This document shows, one piece after another, positions 50,425-59,351 of a DNA stretch of 64,000 nucleotides. A program made the translations under genes and the position numbers. The notes below the pieces were generated by a model. It saw only the letters and a program-made list of their open reading frames with translations, was not told the origin of the DNA and did not search any database. Location: positions 310,001 to 374,000 of the forward strand of contig JBLXDJ010000004.1 of assembly GCA_048264105.1 (NCBI GenBank), in the 5' to 3' direction. How positions within the stretch are numbered: position 1 is the first letter of the stretch; the number at the start of each line of letters is the position of its first letter. This stretch comes from Oceanospirillum sp048264105 (GTDB lineage: Bacteria > Pseudomonadota > Gammaproteobacteria > Pseudomonadales > Halomonadaceae).

Positions 50425-53400
50425 GTGAAAACATTTCTTCGAGTGCTTTTTTATCTGCTGATCTGGTTGGTTATCTTTGCGGTAACCATCGGCTTAGCTC
50501 TGTTCCTCGGTTTTACGCCGCAGGAAGGTGTTTTGGCTGCGGTAGGTATATTCCTGCTATGGCTCACGTACAGGCTGATAAAGCGCCTGCTCATTCGCCT
50601 GCATGCCAAAGGACGAATCAAGCAATTGATTCGGCTGGGTCGTAAAGATGAAGCGGAAGAACAGCTCAAGGCGGATACGTCCGGTCTTGAACGCCGTTTC
50701 ACATACGCCATGCGCTTCCTGAAGCGAAGCCCTAATACCCATGCCTCTGATCCGATTTATCAGTTGCCCTGGTCGGTAATGCTGCCCGCCAAAAGTGATG
50801 ATGCCGGTCGGTTGGTTAATGCCGGTCAGCTGGTTCTGCCATCAGGCCATAAAGATATCTTCACCGGTGATGACTGCCAGACCGAATGGTGGTTACACAA
50901 TGAAGGGGTTGTCCTGCAGACACCTGCCGGTATCTGTGCCAGTGGCGGCGCACTGAACCCGGAGTGGGGGCGTTTGCTGGAGCTTCTGGCTTCCCGTCGT
51001 CCGGCAGAGCCGATCAGCCATATTTTGCTCACCGTTTCACTGGCTGAACTTGCCGCTAAAAATGATGATGAACTCTATCAGCAGGGGATGATCCTGCGCG
51101 AGCGTCTGGATCAGGTGATTCAGACTCTTAAAGTGAACGCACCGGTGTATCTGGTCTTTAACGATCTGGAGCATTTCAGTGGCGGTCGCTCACTGCTGAA
51201 ACATCTGCCGGAGCAGATGCGTGATCAGGCTCTTGGCCGACACTTCCCTCAGGAAGGTGATCAGCTTGAGACTGAAACCCGCGTTAACACCGCTTTGGAT
51301 GGACTGGCAGAGCAGCTTAAACAGCTGAATCTGGAGCTGATGGGTCGTGGCATTGTTGATGATGCCATCATGATGCTGCCGTCTGAGCTTGAGCAGCTGC
51401 GTTCCGGGATTCGCGCCTTCACAAAAGGTGTTTTCCAGAACAGCGTCTTCCAGGCGTCACCTCACCTTCGCGGTGTTTACTGGATGGGGGCAGAAGCCTC
51501 AGATCCTGACAGTGATAACTCAGCGGGTGCCGGTCTTTTTGTTAAAGAGTTCTTCACCGAAGTTCTGCCCCGTGACCGTGGTCTGGTTAATAAAATTCCT
51601 GCGGCAGTCAGAGCAGAGCGTTGGATGCGTAACCTCTGGTTTACCGGTTTTGCATCGATTATGGCGCTACTTTGGGTCGCCATGATCTACACCTATACCG
51701 GTGATAAAGGCTTTGTCGAGTCTCTGGAGCAGAAGTTTGCCGGACAGATTGTTCAGCGTAGTGATCTGGCTGGAAATATCACAAATGGCGAGCAGCTGGT
51801 TGATCTGATTCAGTCTCTTGAACAGCACAGCTTTTTCCCATGGATCGATGACACAACCTCAGAACCTCTGTTTGTCAGCAAGCTGAAGGCGATCTTCGTT
51901 GAGCGGGTCTGGAATGATCTGGTAATGCCGGTTGATCGCCGCATCGAGCGTTCTCTGAATAAAGCGCTGTTCGATAACAAGCTGCCACCGGATGAGGCGG
52001 CACAGGAGATCGCCCGATACGTGGGGATTCTGGTGCGGGAGATCAATATCCTGCAGGATTTTCTGGCGGGTAAAGATCTGGAAACCCTGTCAGCCCTGCC
52101 TGCACTTTATCAGGCGGATGATCAGCTGCTGCATGAAGAACTGGCTGAGTCTGAGTTTGACAGCCTGAACAGCCTTTATCTGCGTATGCTGTTCTGGTCG
52201 CCATCTACCGATAACTATGAGGCAACTCTGCAGCGTAAGCAGCGTTTACTGAAGCGTATTCTCGCTGATCACCCGGATAACCTGAACTGGCTGGTTAATT
52301 GGGGGAATACCGCGGGAAAGTCCAATGAGGTCAGGCTAGCAGACTTTTGGCAAGGAAGTGTGCCCCTGGACCGTTCTATTCAGGTTGCCCCTGCATATAC
52401 TCTGGCAGGCAAGGCGATGATCGATGATTTTATTGAGCAGATTCTGGCAACAGATCAGGCTGCAGAACAGATCAATGCTTTGATTCCCGGCTTTCAGGAG
52501 AGTTATCGCAAACGGTATCTCGATGCGTGGCAGCAGTTCGCCCTCAATTTCTATAAAGGTACCGATGCTTTGCTCGGGCATCTGGACTGGCAGGGAGCTG
52601 TAGATACTCAGGCAACGGGTCGTAATCCTTTTTTCAATCTTCTGGATCGCATGGCGGTAGAGCTTGAGCCTTATGAGAAGATGGAAGAAAAACCGGACTG
52701 GCTGTTTATGGTTTTCTACTATAAACAGATGGCGGCATACGCTCCTGCGGATAAGACCGATGCCGGTGGCAATGGCGCTCTGGCTAAGCTGGCGCTGAAA
52801 GTTGTCGGTAAAGCGGGGGCTGCCGGTAAGGCTGTCGCCAAGGCGGGTAAGTCCGCTATGAAAACCCAAAAGAAGCTTAATAAGGGCAAAAAGGGTGGCG
52901 GTGGTTCACCTTCCGATGAAGAGCGTCTGGCGGTGCTGGAGCAGGCGGGAGCCCTGTATGGCGAGTATAAGCAGCTGATCGAATCGATTGTCTTTAACTC
53001 GGGTATTCGCTCTACGTCTTTCACGTCCGTTTCGGGTCTTTATGCTAATCCGGATAACCCGGCAAAGGGTGAAACCGCGCTGGCACAGAGTTATGCCCGT
53101 ATGAAAACCCTGCAGGGGATGTTGGGTAAGCGCAGTCGCCAGAATGAAGCGTTCTGGGCTGTGTTTTCCGGCCCTGTCCGACTGTTCCGTGAGTACATGA
53201 CCAAGGAAGCAGCCTGTGAGCTTCAGGAGCGTTGGGAAAATGGCTTCCTTGCCGGCATGCAGGGTGTACCAGCCTATAAACGTACCGGTTTTCTTTACGG
53301 TGAAGGCGGACATCTATGGACATTCAAAGAGGCGCAGCTGAATCCTTATGTGAAACCTAAGTTTGGTGCGGGCTTTGTGCCGGTGCTGGCTTCCGGCAAA

Positions 53401-53910
53401 GCCTTCCCGCTGAAAACTGATCTGCTGGAATATCTGGCCAGAGGCGATGACTTCCGTAAACAGCAGCAGAGTCGCTATACCGTGATTGTGAAATCACGCC
53501 CGACGTCAGCCAATCCGGAGGCGCAGTATCTGCCGCGCAGAACATTGCTTGAGATGCAGTGTGAGTTAGGCCCCACTCAGCTTGAGAACCTTAACTTTGC
53601 TCAGGACCGGGCGTTTGTCTGGGATCAGACCTGTGCCGATACCACGCTTCTGATCAATATTGGTCGCTATACACTGGAAAAACGCTATCCGGGACCTCAG
53701 GGTTTTGCCCGTTTCCTCAAGGACTTCCAGAGTGGTCAGCGCCGGTTTGTACCGGATGACTTTCCTATCATGCGTGACCGTCTGATCGACTATAAAGTGT
53801 CTTATATCGACGTGCGTTATGAGTTCCGGGGACATAAACCTGTCATCAGAACCCTGGCCGCATCGGACCTTGAGCCACCGCGTCATATTGCTGCCTGCTG
53901 GAGTTCATGA
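50425..53910 (+). CDS. tssM: T6SS inner-membrane protein TssM (IcmF family), no Walker A motif
   Basis: This 1161-residue IcmF-type protein spans the inner membrane and periplasm. Two N-terminal helices (about 5-28 and 34-50) and a third near 402-422 (NLWFTGFASIMALLWVAMIYTY) enclose the cytoplasmic domain, and the rest is periplasmic. Where other TssM proteins have a GxxxxGKS/T nucleotide loop, this one reads LPAKSDDAGR (about 120-129), so ATP/GTP binding is unlikely. A Lys/Gly-rich stretch (about 800-830) is unusual. The start is GTG. It overlaps the next gene by four bases. Confidence 0.93.
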   Translation: MKTFLRVLFYLLIWLVIFAVTIGLALFLGFTPQEGVLAAVGIFLLWLTYRLIKRLLIRLHAKGRIKQLIRLGRKDEAEEQLKADTSGLERRFTYAMRFLKRSPNTHASDPIYQLPWSVMLPAKSDDAGRLVNAGQLVLPSGHKDIFTGDDCQTEWWLHNEGVVLQTPAGICASGGALNPEWGRLLELLASRRPAEPISHILLTVSLAELAAKNDDELYQQGMILRERLDQVIQTLKVNAPVYLVFNDLEHFSGGRSLLKHLPEQMRDQALGRHFPQEGDQLETETRVNTALDGLAEQLKQLNLELMGRGIVDDAIMMLPSELEQLRSGIRAFTKGVFQNSVFQASPHLRGVYWMGAEASDPDSDNSAGAGLFVKEFFTEVLPRDRGLVNKIPAAVRAERWMRNLWFTGFASIMALLWVAMIYTYTGDKGFVESLEQKFAGQIVQRSDLAGNITNGEQLVDLIQSLEQHSFFPWIDDTTSEPLFVSKLKAIFVERVWNDLVMPVDRRIERSLNKALFDNKLPPDEAAQEIARYVGILVREINILQDFLAGKDLETLSALPALYQADDQLLHEELAESEFDSLNSLYLRMLFWSPSTDNYEATLQRKQRLLKRILADHPDNLNWLVNWGNTAGKSNEVRLADFWQGSVPLDRSIQVAPAYTLAGKAMIDDFIEQILATDQAAEQINALIPGFQESYRKRYLDAWQQFALNFYKGTDALLGHLDWQGAVDTQATGRNPFFNLLDRMAVELEPYEKMEEKPDWLFMVFYYKQMAAYAPADKTDAGGNGALAKLALKVVGKAGAAGKAVAKAGKSAMKTQKKLNKGKKGGGGSPSDEERLAVLEQAGALYGEYKQLIESIVFNSGIRSTSFTSVSGLYANPDNPAKGETALAQSYARMKTLQGMLGKRSRQNEAFWAVFSGPVRLFREYMTKEAACELQERWENGFLAGMQGVPAYKRTGFLYGEGGHLWTFKEAQLNPYVKPKFGAGFVPVLASGKAFPLKTDLLEYLARGDDFRKQQQSRYTVIVKSRPTSANPEAQYLPRRTLLEMQCELGPTQLENLNFAQDRAFVWDQTCADTTLLINIGRYTLEKRYPGPQGFARFLKDFQSGQRRFVPDDFPIMRDRLIDYKVSYIDVRYEFRGHKPVIRTLAASDLEPPRHIAACWSS

Positions 53911-55571
53911 TGATGGATTCCCGTAATGATCTGATCGCGTCCTTAATGATTAAACCGAAGGAGCATGAGGCTCAGCTGCCTTGCCGCGTGCTTCTTGCGG
54001 CAAGTTTCAGTGGAAACTCTGATCCGGGGTTGGATAACCGCCCGGATAACGGAAACCGACTTTTCCGCCAGATAATGCTTAACCGGGAACGTCCCGAGCA
54101 GGCGATGGCGGAATTAAAGTGCGCGGTGGATTTTTCGGCGGTGATGCCGGAGTGGCAGGAGACTTATCAGATTCGCCAGCTGGATGATTTTCATCCCAGT
54201 GTGCTGATCCGCCGTTCACCGGTGCTCAGTCAGGGCGTTAAGCTCAGAGACCGCCTGTTGGCAGATACTCAGCCATCTGAGCAGCTGCTTTCGGAATCCC
54301 GGGATTTTCTGGACCGATACTCGGCCCTAGAGCGTGAGCAGCTTGCTGATGACTTTCTCTATGCCGATCTGGAAGTGTGTCTGAGTGATCTGCTGAGTCA
54401 GCTATTACATTTCCCTCCCTTTACTCAGCTTGAGTCTCTGTGGCGTCAGTTATACGCCTTGTGTGAGTCAGTGCGTTATCACAACGCCAGTGAGATTGTT
54501 CTGCTGGACTGCACTAAAGAGGATCTGGCTGAAGACCTGTCCGGTGAGATGATCCAAAGTGAGCTATACGAACGGGTCTACACCGATGAGTTTGGTCAGT
54601 TCGGCGGTCAGCCTTTCAATGTGCTGGTGGTTGATTTTTACGTTGAGCAAACTGAGCAGGATCTGAACCTGCTTGAGGCGTTGTCAGATATTGGTCGCAG
54701 TGCCCACCTGCCGGTCGTACTACCTGTTTCACCGGGTTTTATCGGTTTTAACCGCTACGAGCAGTTATTTGGTCAGTCACTGGACGAATGGTTTGAAACG
54801 CCAAGATTTATGCCTCTGCACCGGCTTGCCGCACGTCCTCAGAGTCGATACCTCTTTCTTGTTATGCCGGATCAGGTGGTCCGCGCGCCCTACAAGGGAG
54901 ATTTTTCGGGGCTGTTCTTTCAGGAGCAGCTGGATGCAGAAGGGCTCTCCCTGCTCTGGGGCAGCAGCTGTTACTCTCTGGCAGCCACGGTGCTGAATAC
55001 CTTTAATTCACAAACCTCCTTCAGCCAGATGACAGGTAGTTTTTATGGCCGGGAGCTGCTGCATAAGGCCTGGCAGGACCCTCAGGCGGATCTTGAATTA
55101 TCGCCTTTGAAGGTGGAGCTGCCGGCATCTCTGATAACGGATCTGTCCCGCCACGGTTTCTGCGTGCTGTCCCCTTTGCCGGAAGAGGGCTCAAGCTATT
55201 TCGCTCAGCTGAACAGTTTTCATCAGTTGTCGTTGGATGACGGTCAGGTGGTTCCGGATGCCCAGCTACCGTTTTTGCTGACCGTTTGCCGCATCGCGCA
55301 CATGATGAAGCGGGTATTCCGTGAACAGATCGGCTCTATTGATGAGCCGGAACAGTTGCGTCAGAAGCTGGAGCAGTGGTTGAAAAGTTTTGTGGTGGAT
55401 CTGGAAGCCCCCGCTTTGGATGTGATGATGAAAAAGCCCTTCCGCCAGGCAGATGTGATTCTTCGTCAGGCGGAGGGTTGCCTGATGGAAGTCCGGTTGC
55501 AGCCGCATCTGCGTTATATGGATGAGCGCTTTCAGCTCTCCCTTGATCTGATTCTGCAGGAGACAGTCTGA
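53907..55571 (+). CDS. TssB-TssC-like fused sheath protein
   Basis: A 554-residue protein in which both sheath subunits appear joined. Residues about 20-125 align with TssB: QLPCRVLLAASFSG with ELPFKVLVTGQFT, and LDDFHPSVLIRRSPVLSQGV with the TssB LKDFEPDSIVQAVPEL region. Residues about 160-554 align with TssC throughout: VYTDEFGQFGGQPFNVLV versus VYTEEYGQFGGEPYGVLV, and PHLRYMDERFQLSLDL versus PHFKFMGANFTLSL. It is divergent from the true TssB and TssC in this operon. It overlaps tssM by four bases and a second hcp by one. Role unknown; a specialised sheath or baseplate-proximal element is possible. Confidence 0.85.
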   Translation: MMMDSRNDLIASLMIKPKEHEAQLPCRVLLAASFSGNSDPGLDNRPDNGNRLFRQIMLNRERPEQAMAELKCAVDFSAVMPEWQETYQIRQLDDFHPSVLIRRSPVLSQGVKLRDRLLADTQPSEQLLSESRDFLDRYSALEREQLADDFLYADLEVCLSDLLSQLLHFPPFTQLESLWRQLYALCESVRYHNASEIVLLDCTKEDLAEDLSGEMIQSELYERVYTDEFGQFGGQPFNVLVVDFYVEQTEQDLNLLEALSDIGRSAHLPVVLPVSPGFIGFNRYEQLFGQSLDEWFETPRFMPLHRLAARPQSRYLFLVMPDQVVRAPYKGDFSGLFFQEQLDAEGLSLLWGSSCYSLAATVLNTFNSQTSFSQMTGSFYGRELLHKAWQDPQADLELSPLKVELPASLITDLSRHGFCVLSPLPEEGSSYFAQLNSFHQLSLDDGQVVPDAQLPFLLTVCRIAHMMKRVFREQIGSIDEPEQLRQKLEQWLKSFVVDLEAPALDVMMKKPFRQADVILRQAEGCLMEVRLQPHLRYMDERFQLSLDLILQETV

Positions 55572-56062
55572 TGGCGCGTCCCGGCTTTATCAGTTTTACC
55601 AGCTCAGCACAGGGCACTCTGGCAGGGCCTGAGAAGCAGTTGGCCCGTGATGGCCTCAGTCATGTGCTCAGTTTCAGTCATGGTGTCGACCTGCCAAGTG
55701 CCGATGACAGTCGTGTCCTCGGTGGACAGCCGATGCATCGCCCTGTTGAGGTGATTAAACCGTTGGATCGGGTATCACCACAGCTTTATCAGGCGTTGTG
55801 TGAGCGGGAAGTACTGACCAAGGTTGTGCTGTTCTGGTGTCAGTTTAATGCGGCCGGAACGCTGGAGCTTCTCTACGAGATTGAGTTGAAAAATGCCCGT
55901 GTGGTTTCGTTGCAACCGGTCATGCCGGATCTGCTGGTTCGGGGGCAGGAGGATCATCCGTACTGTGAGAAAGTGAACCTGCTCTACGAGTCGATCAGTT
56001 GGCGTTATGGCCCATCGGCTGAAGTTGAGTTTGAAGCCCGGAATGAAGCGGGTAAGGCATGA
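55571..56062 (+). CDS. T6SS Hcp-family protein (second copy)
   Basis: A 163-residue Hcp-like protein: HVLSFSHGVDLPS, the HRPVEVIKPLDRVSPQLYQALCE core, VVLFWCQFNAAGTLELLYEIELKNARVVSLQP and YESISWRYG match the family. It is only distantly similar to the Hcp at 46772. The ATG overlaps the stop of the TssBC-like gene (TGATG), so the two are made together and may act as a second tube/sheath pair. Confidence 0.88.
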   Translation: MARPGFISFTSSAQGTLAGPEKQLARDGLSHVLSFSHGVDLPSADDSRVLGGQPMHRPVEVIKPLDRVSPQLYQALCEREVLTKVVLFWCQFNAAGTLELLYEIELKNARVVSLQPVMPDLLVRGQEDHPYCEKVNLLYESISWRYGPSAEVEFEARNEAGKA

Positions 56063-56081
56063 GCAGAGAGCAACGAGCGCA

Positions 56082-56507
56082 ATGAAAGCAGGACTACTGA
56101 AACGACTTAATGGTGACAGTGCGCTACAGGGCGATATTCCGGCTCTGGCAGCGTATATCGCCTTACAGCTGCAGGATCTGTTCAATGTCAGAGCAGGCTC
56201 CTGTCCGTCACGTCATGACCTGGGCCTGCCCGCGATTTCTCCGGTTCAGCTGCAGGGGGATGAGGTGCAGGCTCAACGGCTGGCACAGGTGATTCAGCTG
56301 CAGGTTGAGCATTTTGAGCCACGCCTGCAGCAGCCTAAGGTCTCCACTGCCGGAGATCAGCAGGGTGCTTTGCTGTTTAATCTGCAGGCTCTGATGGAGC
56401 AGGGCTATGAGCGCTGGCAGGTACGTTTCCGGATCAGAATCGATAGTGATAGTCGGGTGAGTTTAGCGGTTTTGGGTTTGCAATCTGATGGTGCGGTTCG
56501 TCGCTGA
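56082..56507 (+). CDS. tssE: T6SS baseplate protein TssE (gp25-like)
   Basis: About 141 residues from the ATG at 56082, where the family start KAGLLKRLNGD begins; the frame is open upstream to 56007 but that part overlaps hcp and looks unused. Other marks are VRAGSCPSRHDLGLPAI, close to the gp25 NTR-rich region, and QVRFRIRIDSDSRV. Length fits TssE. A 141-base gap before tssF contains no gene; a secondary promoter there is possible. Confidence 0.9.
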   Translation: MKAGLLKRLNGDSALQGDIPALAAYIALQLQDLFNVRAGSCPSRHDLGLPAISPVQLQGDEVQAQRLAQVIQLQVEHFEPRLQQPKVSTAGDQQGALLFNLQALMEQGYERWQVRFRIRIDSDSRVSLAVLGLQSDGAVRR

Positions 56508-56648
56508 TATCCGTCAGGCCGGGTTCCGGGATTCGTGGGTCAATTAAATTTAAGTGGCGTGTTGTTTTAAAGCTGCGCCTGGCTCGTTGGTAGGGTAGCC
56601 GTGTTGAGGTTGCCAAATGAATAATGGGTCTGAATAAGAAGAGTATTT

Positions 56649-58373
56649 ATGGCAAAAATCGATCGCCATTATCAGGATGAATTAAACCGCTTGCATGAGA
56701 TGGCTGCGGAGTATGCCGAGCTGAATCCATCGCAGGCAGGCTATCTGGCGGGTGCCAGCCATGACCCTGATGCTGAACGTATTCTGGAAGGTGTTGCCTT
56801 TCTGACGGCGGGTCTTCGCAGTGAGCTGGAAAAAGACCAGACTCAGCTTCTGCAGAACGTGCTTCAGGTGGCTTCGCCGGATCTGTTACGCCCCTTGCCA
56901 TCCATTACCCTTATGCAGTTTAAAGGTCGCCCGGCTCTTAAGGAGCAACTGGCTTTGCCTGTGGGTACACCGGTCGCCGGTACCGTGGAGGCCAGTCAGA
57001 ATCGTTGTGAATTCCGTACCCTGATGCCGGCTGAGGTATTGCCATTAGAGATTAAAGAGGCGGTGTACCGCAAAAGCCATGAACAGGAACCCGGTGTCCA
57101 TTGCCTGAGTCTTCGCTTTCATTGTCTTTTTGGCGACAGTTCAGAGCTTGCCGGTAAAACCATCCCTCTGTATCTGGGTACCACTCAATCATTGGCCGCT
57201 AAAATGCTGGATGCTTTGCTGCAGCATTGTGCGGGGGCTGAAGTGGTTTGGAGTGGGCAATCCCGGCAATCGATTGATCCGCCTCGCTGGAATACAGATC
57301 TGATGCAATGGGCCTTTTTGAAGGATGACCAACCGGAACTTCCGGCTCAGCGTATCGCCCGTCGCTATTTTTCTGCTCCGGAGTTGGCCCAGGGGCTTTG
57401 TTTTGAGCTGCCGGAAGCGGGCACCGGAGCGACAGCCTCTGAGTTTAGCGTGCATTTTTACCTGAACCGTCAGGCGGACTGGCCGAAAGTGGATCTGAGC
57501 AAGGTGCTGCGTCTTAATGTTGTTCCGGCCGCTAACCTGTTCACCCGGGATGCGCCACCGCGGGTTCGTGATCTGCGCCAGACTTACATGCCCCTTAGCC
57601 CTCGCCAGCGTGATGATGAGCAGCTTAGTGTTTATGGCATTGATCAGGTGTCCGGTCAGTATCGCAGTCAGTCTGAAAGCCATGATTATCAGCCGTTCTG
57701 GCAGCAGACATCACTGGATGCCTTTCATTATCAGGAGCAGCTGACGGCTCATCCGGTTACGGATGAACTGGAACTTTCGGTAGCTTTGGGTGGCGATGCC
57801 CGTGATGAGCAGGAGGTGATCAAAGCCCGCCTGTTCTGCACTAACGGTTCCGATGCGGCCACGATTCCTCCCGGAAAGATAAATCAGTATGTATCCGGTT
57901 CTCCTGAGCTGGTTCAGTTTGAGAACCTGACAACACCGACCCCCTATCGCAAAGCGCTTCCCTCTGAGCAACAGTACTGGCAGGCGGTTCGTCAGCTCAG
58001 TGGTAATCTGATGGGGCATCTGAGTACCGAGCGACTCCAGGCCGCCTTAAAAGAGCTGGTGTTGCAGGCGAGTCCGGATCGGGCGCGTCAGCAGATCAAT
58101 ATGAAAATGGTGGCGGCGATTCAGTCGGTATCTCTCGATATGGGAGACCGCCTTGTTTCCGCGATGTCCGTGCGGGGCTATGAAGTTGCTTTAGTTCTGG
58201 CGGGGGATCATTTCCCCGGCAAAGCGGAGATGCATCTGTTTGCCCGTCTTCTGCAGCAGTTTTTTATCAGTCTGGTACCGGTTAACTATTTCTGTTTGCT
58301 GAAAGTAACGGATCAGCAGACTGGCGAGATGCTGGAGTGGCCACCGATGCTGGGAAGGAAGCCGCTGTTGTGA
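56649..58373 (+). CDS. tssF: T6SS baseplate protein TssF
   Basis: A 574-residue baseplate wedge protein. The N-terminus RHYQDELNRLHEMAAEYAELNPSQAGYLAG (core YQDELNRLHEMAAEYAELNP) and the DPDAERILEGVAFLTAGLRSELE segment are diagnostic. The C-terminus (NYFCLLKVTDQQTGEMLEWPPMLGRKPLL) fits as well. It overlaps tssG. Confidence 0.95.
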   Translation: MAKIDRHYQDELNRLHEMAAEYAELNPSQAGYLAGASHDPDAERILEGVAFLTAGLRSELEKDQTQLLQNVLQVASPDLLRPLPSITLMQFKGRPALKEQLALPVGTPVAGTVEASQNRCEFRTLMPAEVLPLEIKEAVYRKSHEQEPGVHCLSLRFHCLFGDSSELAGKTIPLYLGTTQSLAAKMLDALLQHCAGAEVVWSGQSRQSIDPPRWNTDLMQWAFLKDDQPELPAQRIARRYFSAPELAQGLCFELPEAGTGATASEFSVHFYLNRQADWPKVDLSKVLRLNVVPAANLFTRDAPPRVRDLRQTYMPLSPRQRDDEQLSVYGIDQVSGQYRSQSESHDYQPFWQQTSLDAFHYQEQLTAHPVTDELELSVALGGDARDEQEVIKARLFCTNGSDAATIPPGKINQYVSGSPELVQFENLTTPTPYRKALPSEQQYWQAVRQLSGNLMGHLSTERLQAALKELVLQASPDRARQQINMKMVAAIQSVSLDMGDRLVSAMSVRGYEVALVLAGDHFPGKAEMHLFARLLQQFFISLVPVNYFCLLKVTDQQTGEMLEWPPMLGRKPLL

Positions 58374-59338
58374 TTCTGGAAGATCTGTTAAGCCACGGTC
58401 ACCGCTATAGTCTGCTGCAGGCCTACCGTCTTCTGCTGCAGGTTGTCGGGCCTCAGGTTCGTATCGAGCTGGAACCGGCTCTGGGTCTTGATAGTGCCCG
58501 CAGCGTGATTGAAAAGGTTGAGCAGGTAACTGCTGAGCATTTCAGAATCGAGCTGAATATTTTCAACCTGTACGGCAGAAATGGCGTTTTGCCCTCTTAT
58601 ATGACCGATTATCTCCTGCAGTCTGAACAGCAGGAAAAGGGGCAGGCCAGAGCCTTTCTGAACCTGCTGAATCAGCGTATTTATCAGATGCTGATTCAGG
58701 CGCAGCAGCGCTCAATGCAGGTGTTTCAGTCCCGGGAAGCCCTGAACGATGGTTATTACGAACGTCTGCGTGCCCTGGCGGGTTTAGCGGATGCAGATCA
58801 GGAACCTACCGGAGGTTTGCTGCGCTATTTTCGTTTGCTGTCGTCACCCTTTCGTTCCGCCGCCGGTCTGGAAGTGCTGCTGGAGGATTTCTTGGGCGGT
58901 GTAACCGTTGAGGCCCGGCAGTGTGAATTGCGACAGGTCTCGCTGCCGCGCCAGACACAGCTTAAATTAGGCCAGCAGTCGGCTGGCTTAGGGGAAGGTT
59001 CGCTGTTAGGCAGCCGTTTACCGGAAGCGACCGGCAGTTTTGTACTGCGTATCGGCCCGTTTCCTTATGAACATTTTGATCGTCTGCTCAGTGAACCTGA
59101 GCAGTGGCAACAACTGCGGGATCTGATTCGCCTCTATCTGCGACAGCCCCTGCGTTGTGAACTTGAATTTTTACTGGATTGTACCGGCATGGATCAGAGT
59201 AACAGCGGCCAATCCCCCGGAAATAATGGCCTGAATGGCTGGGGACGTCTGGGGAAAAATGCCTGGTTACTGAAACCTGATTTTACTGCTGTTGATGGTT
59301 CGTCTTATCAGTTACAAGCCCGAATAGCGCTGGATTAA
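58370..59338 (+). CDS. tssG: T6SS baseplate protein TssG
   Basis: About 322 residues from the GTG at 58370, which overlaps the tssF stop (GTGA) behind AAGGAAG; another GTG at 58337 would add 11 residues. Family marks: HRYSLLQAYRLLLQ near the start, FNLYGRNGVLPSYMTDYLL, AGLEVLLEDFLGGVTVEARQ, and SFVLRIGPFPYEHFDRLL. It is the last recognised tss gene. The following gene starts 13 bases later on the same strand. Confidence 0.94.
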   Translation: MILEDLLSHGHRYSLLQAYRLLLQVVGPQVRIELEPALGLDSARSVIEKVEQVTAEHFRIELNIFNLYGRNGVLPSYMTDYLLQSEQQEKGQARAFLNLLNQRIYQMLIQAQQRSMQVFQSREALNDGYYERLRALAGLADADQEPTGGLLRYFRLLSSPFRSAAGLEVLLEDFLGGVTVEARQCELRQVSLPRQTQLKLGQQSAGLGEGSLLGSRLPEATGSFVLRIGPFPYEHFDRLLSEPEQWQQLRDLIRLYLRQPLRCELEFLLDCTGMDQSNSGQSPGNNGLNGWGRLGKNAWLLKPDFTAVDGSSYQLQARIALD

Positions 59339-59351
59339 TTTGGAGCATCCT

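Noticed and set aside
36748..59338. Prophage tail or R-type pyocin instead of a T6SS
   Set aside because: TssJ, TssK, TssL and TssM form the membrane complex specific to T6SS, and there are no phage structural, lysis or integrase genes.
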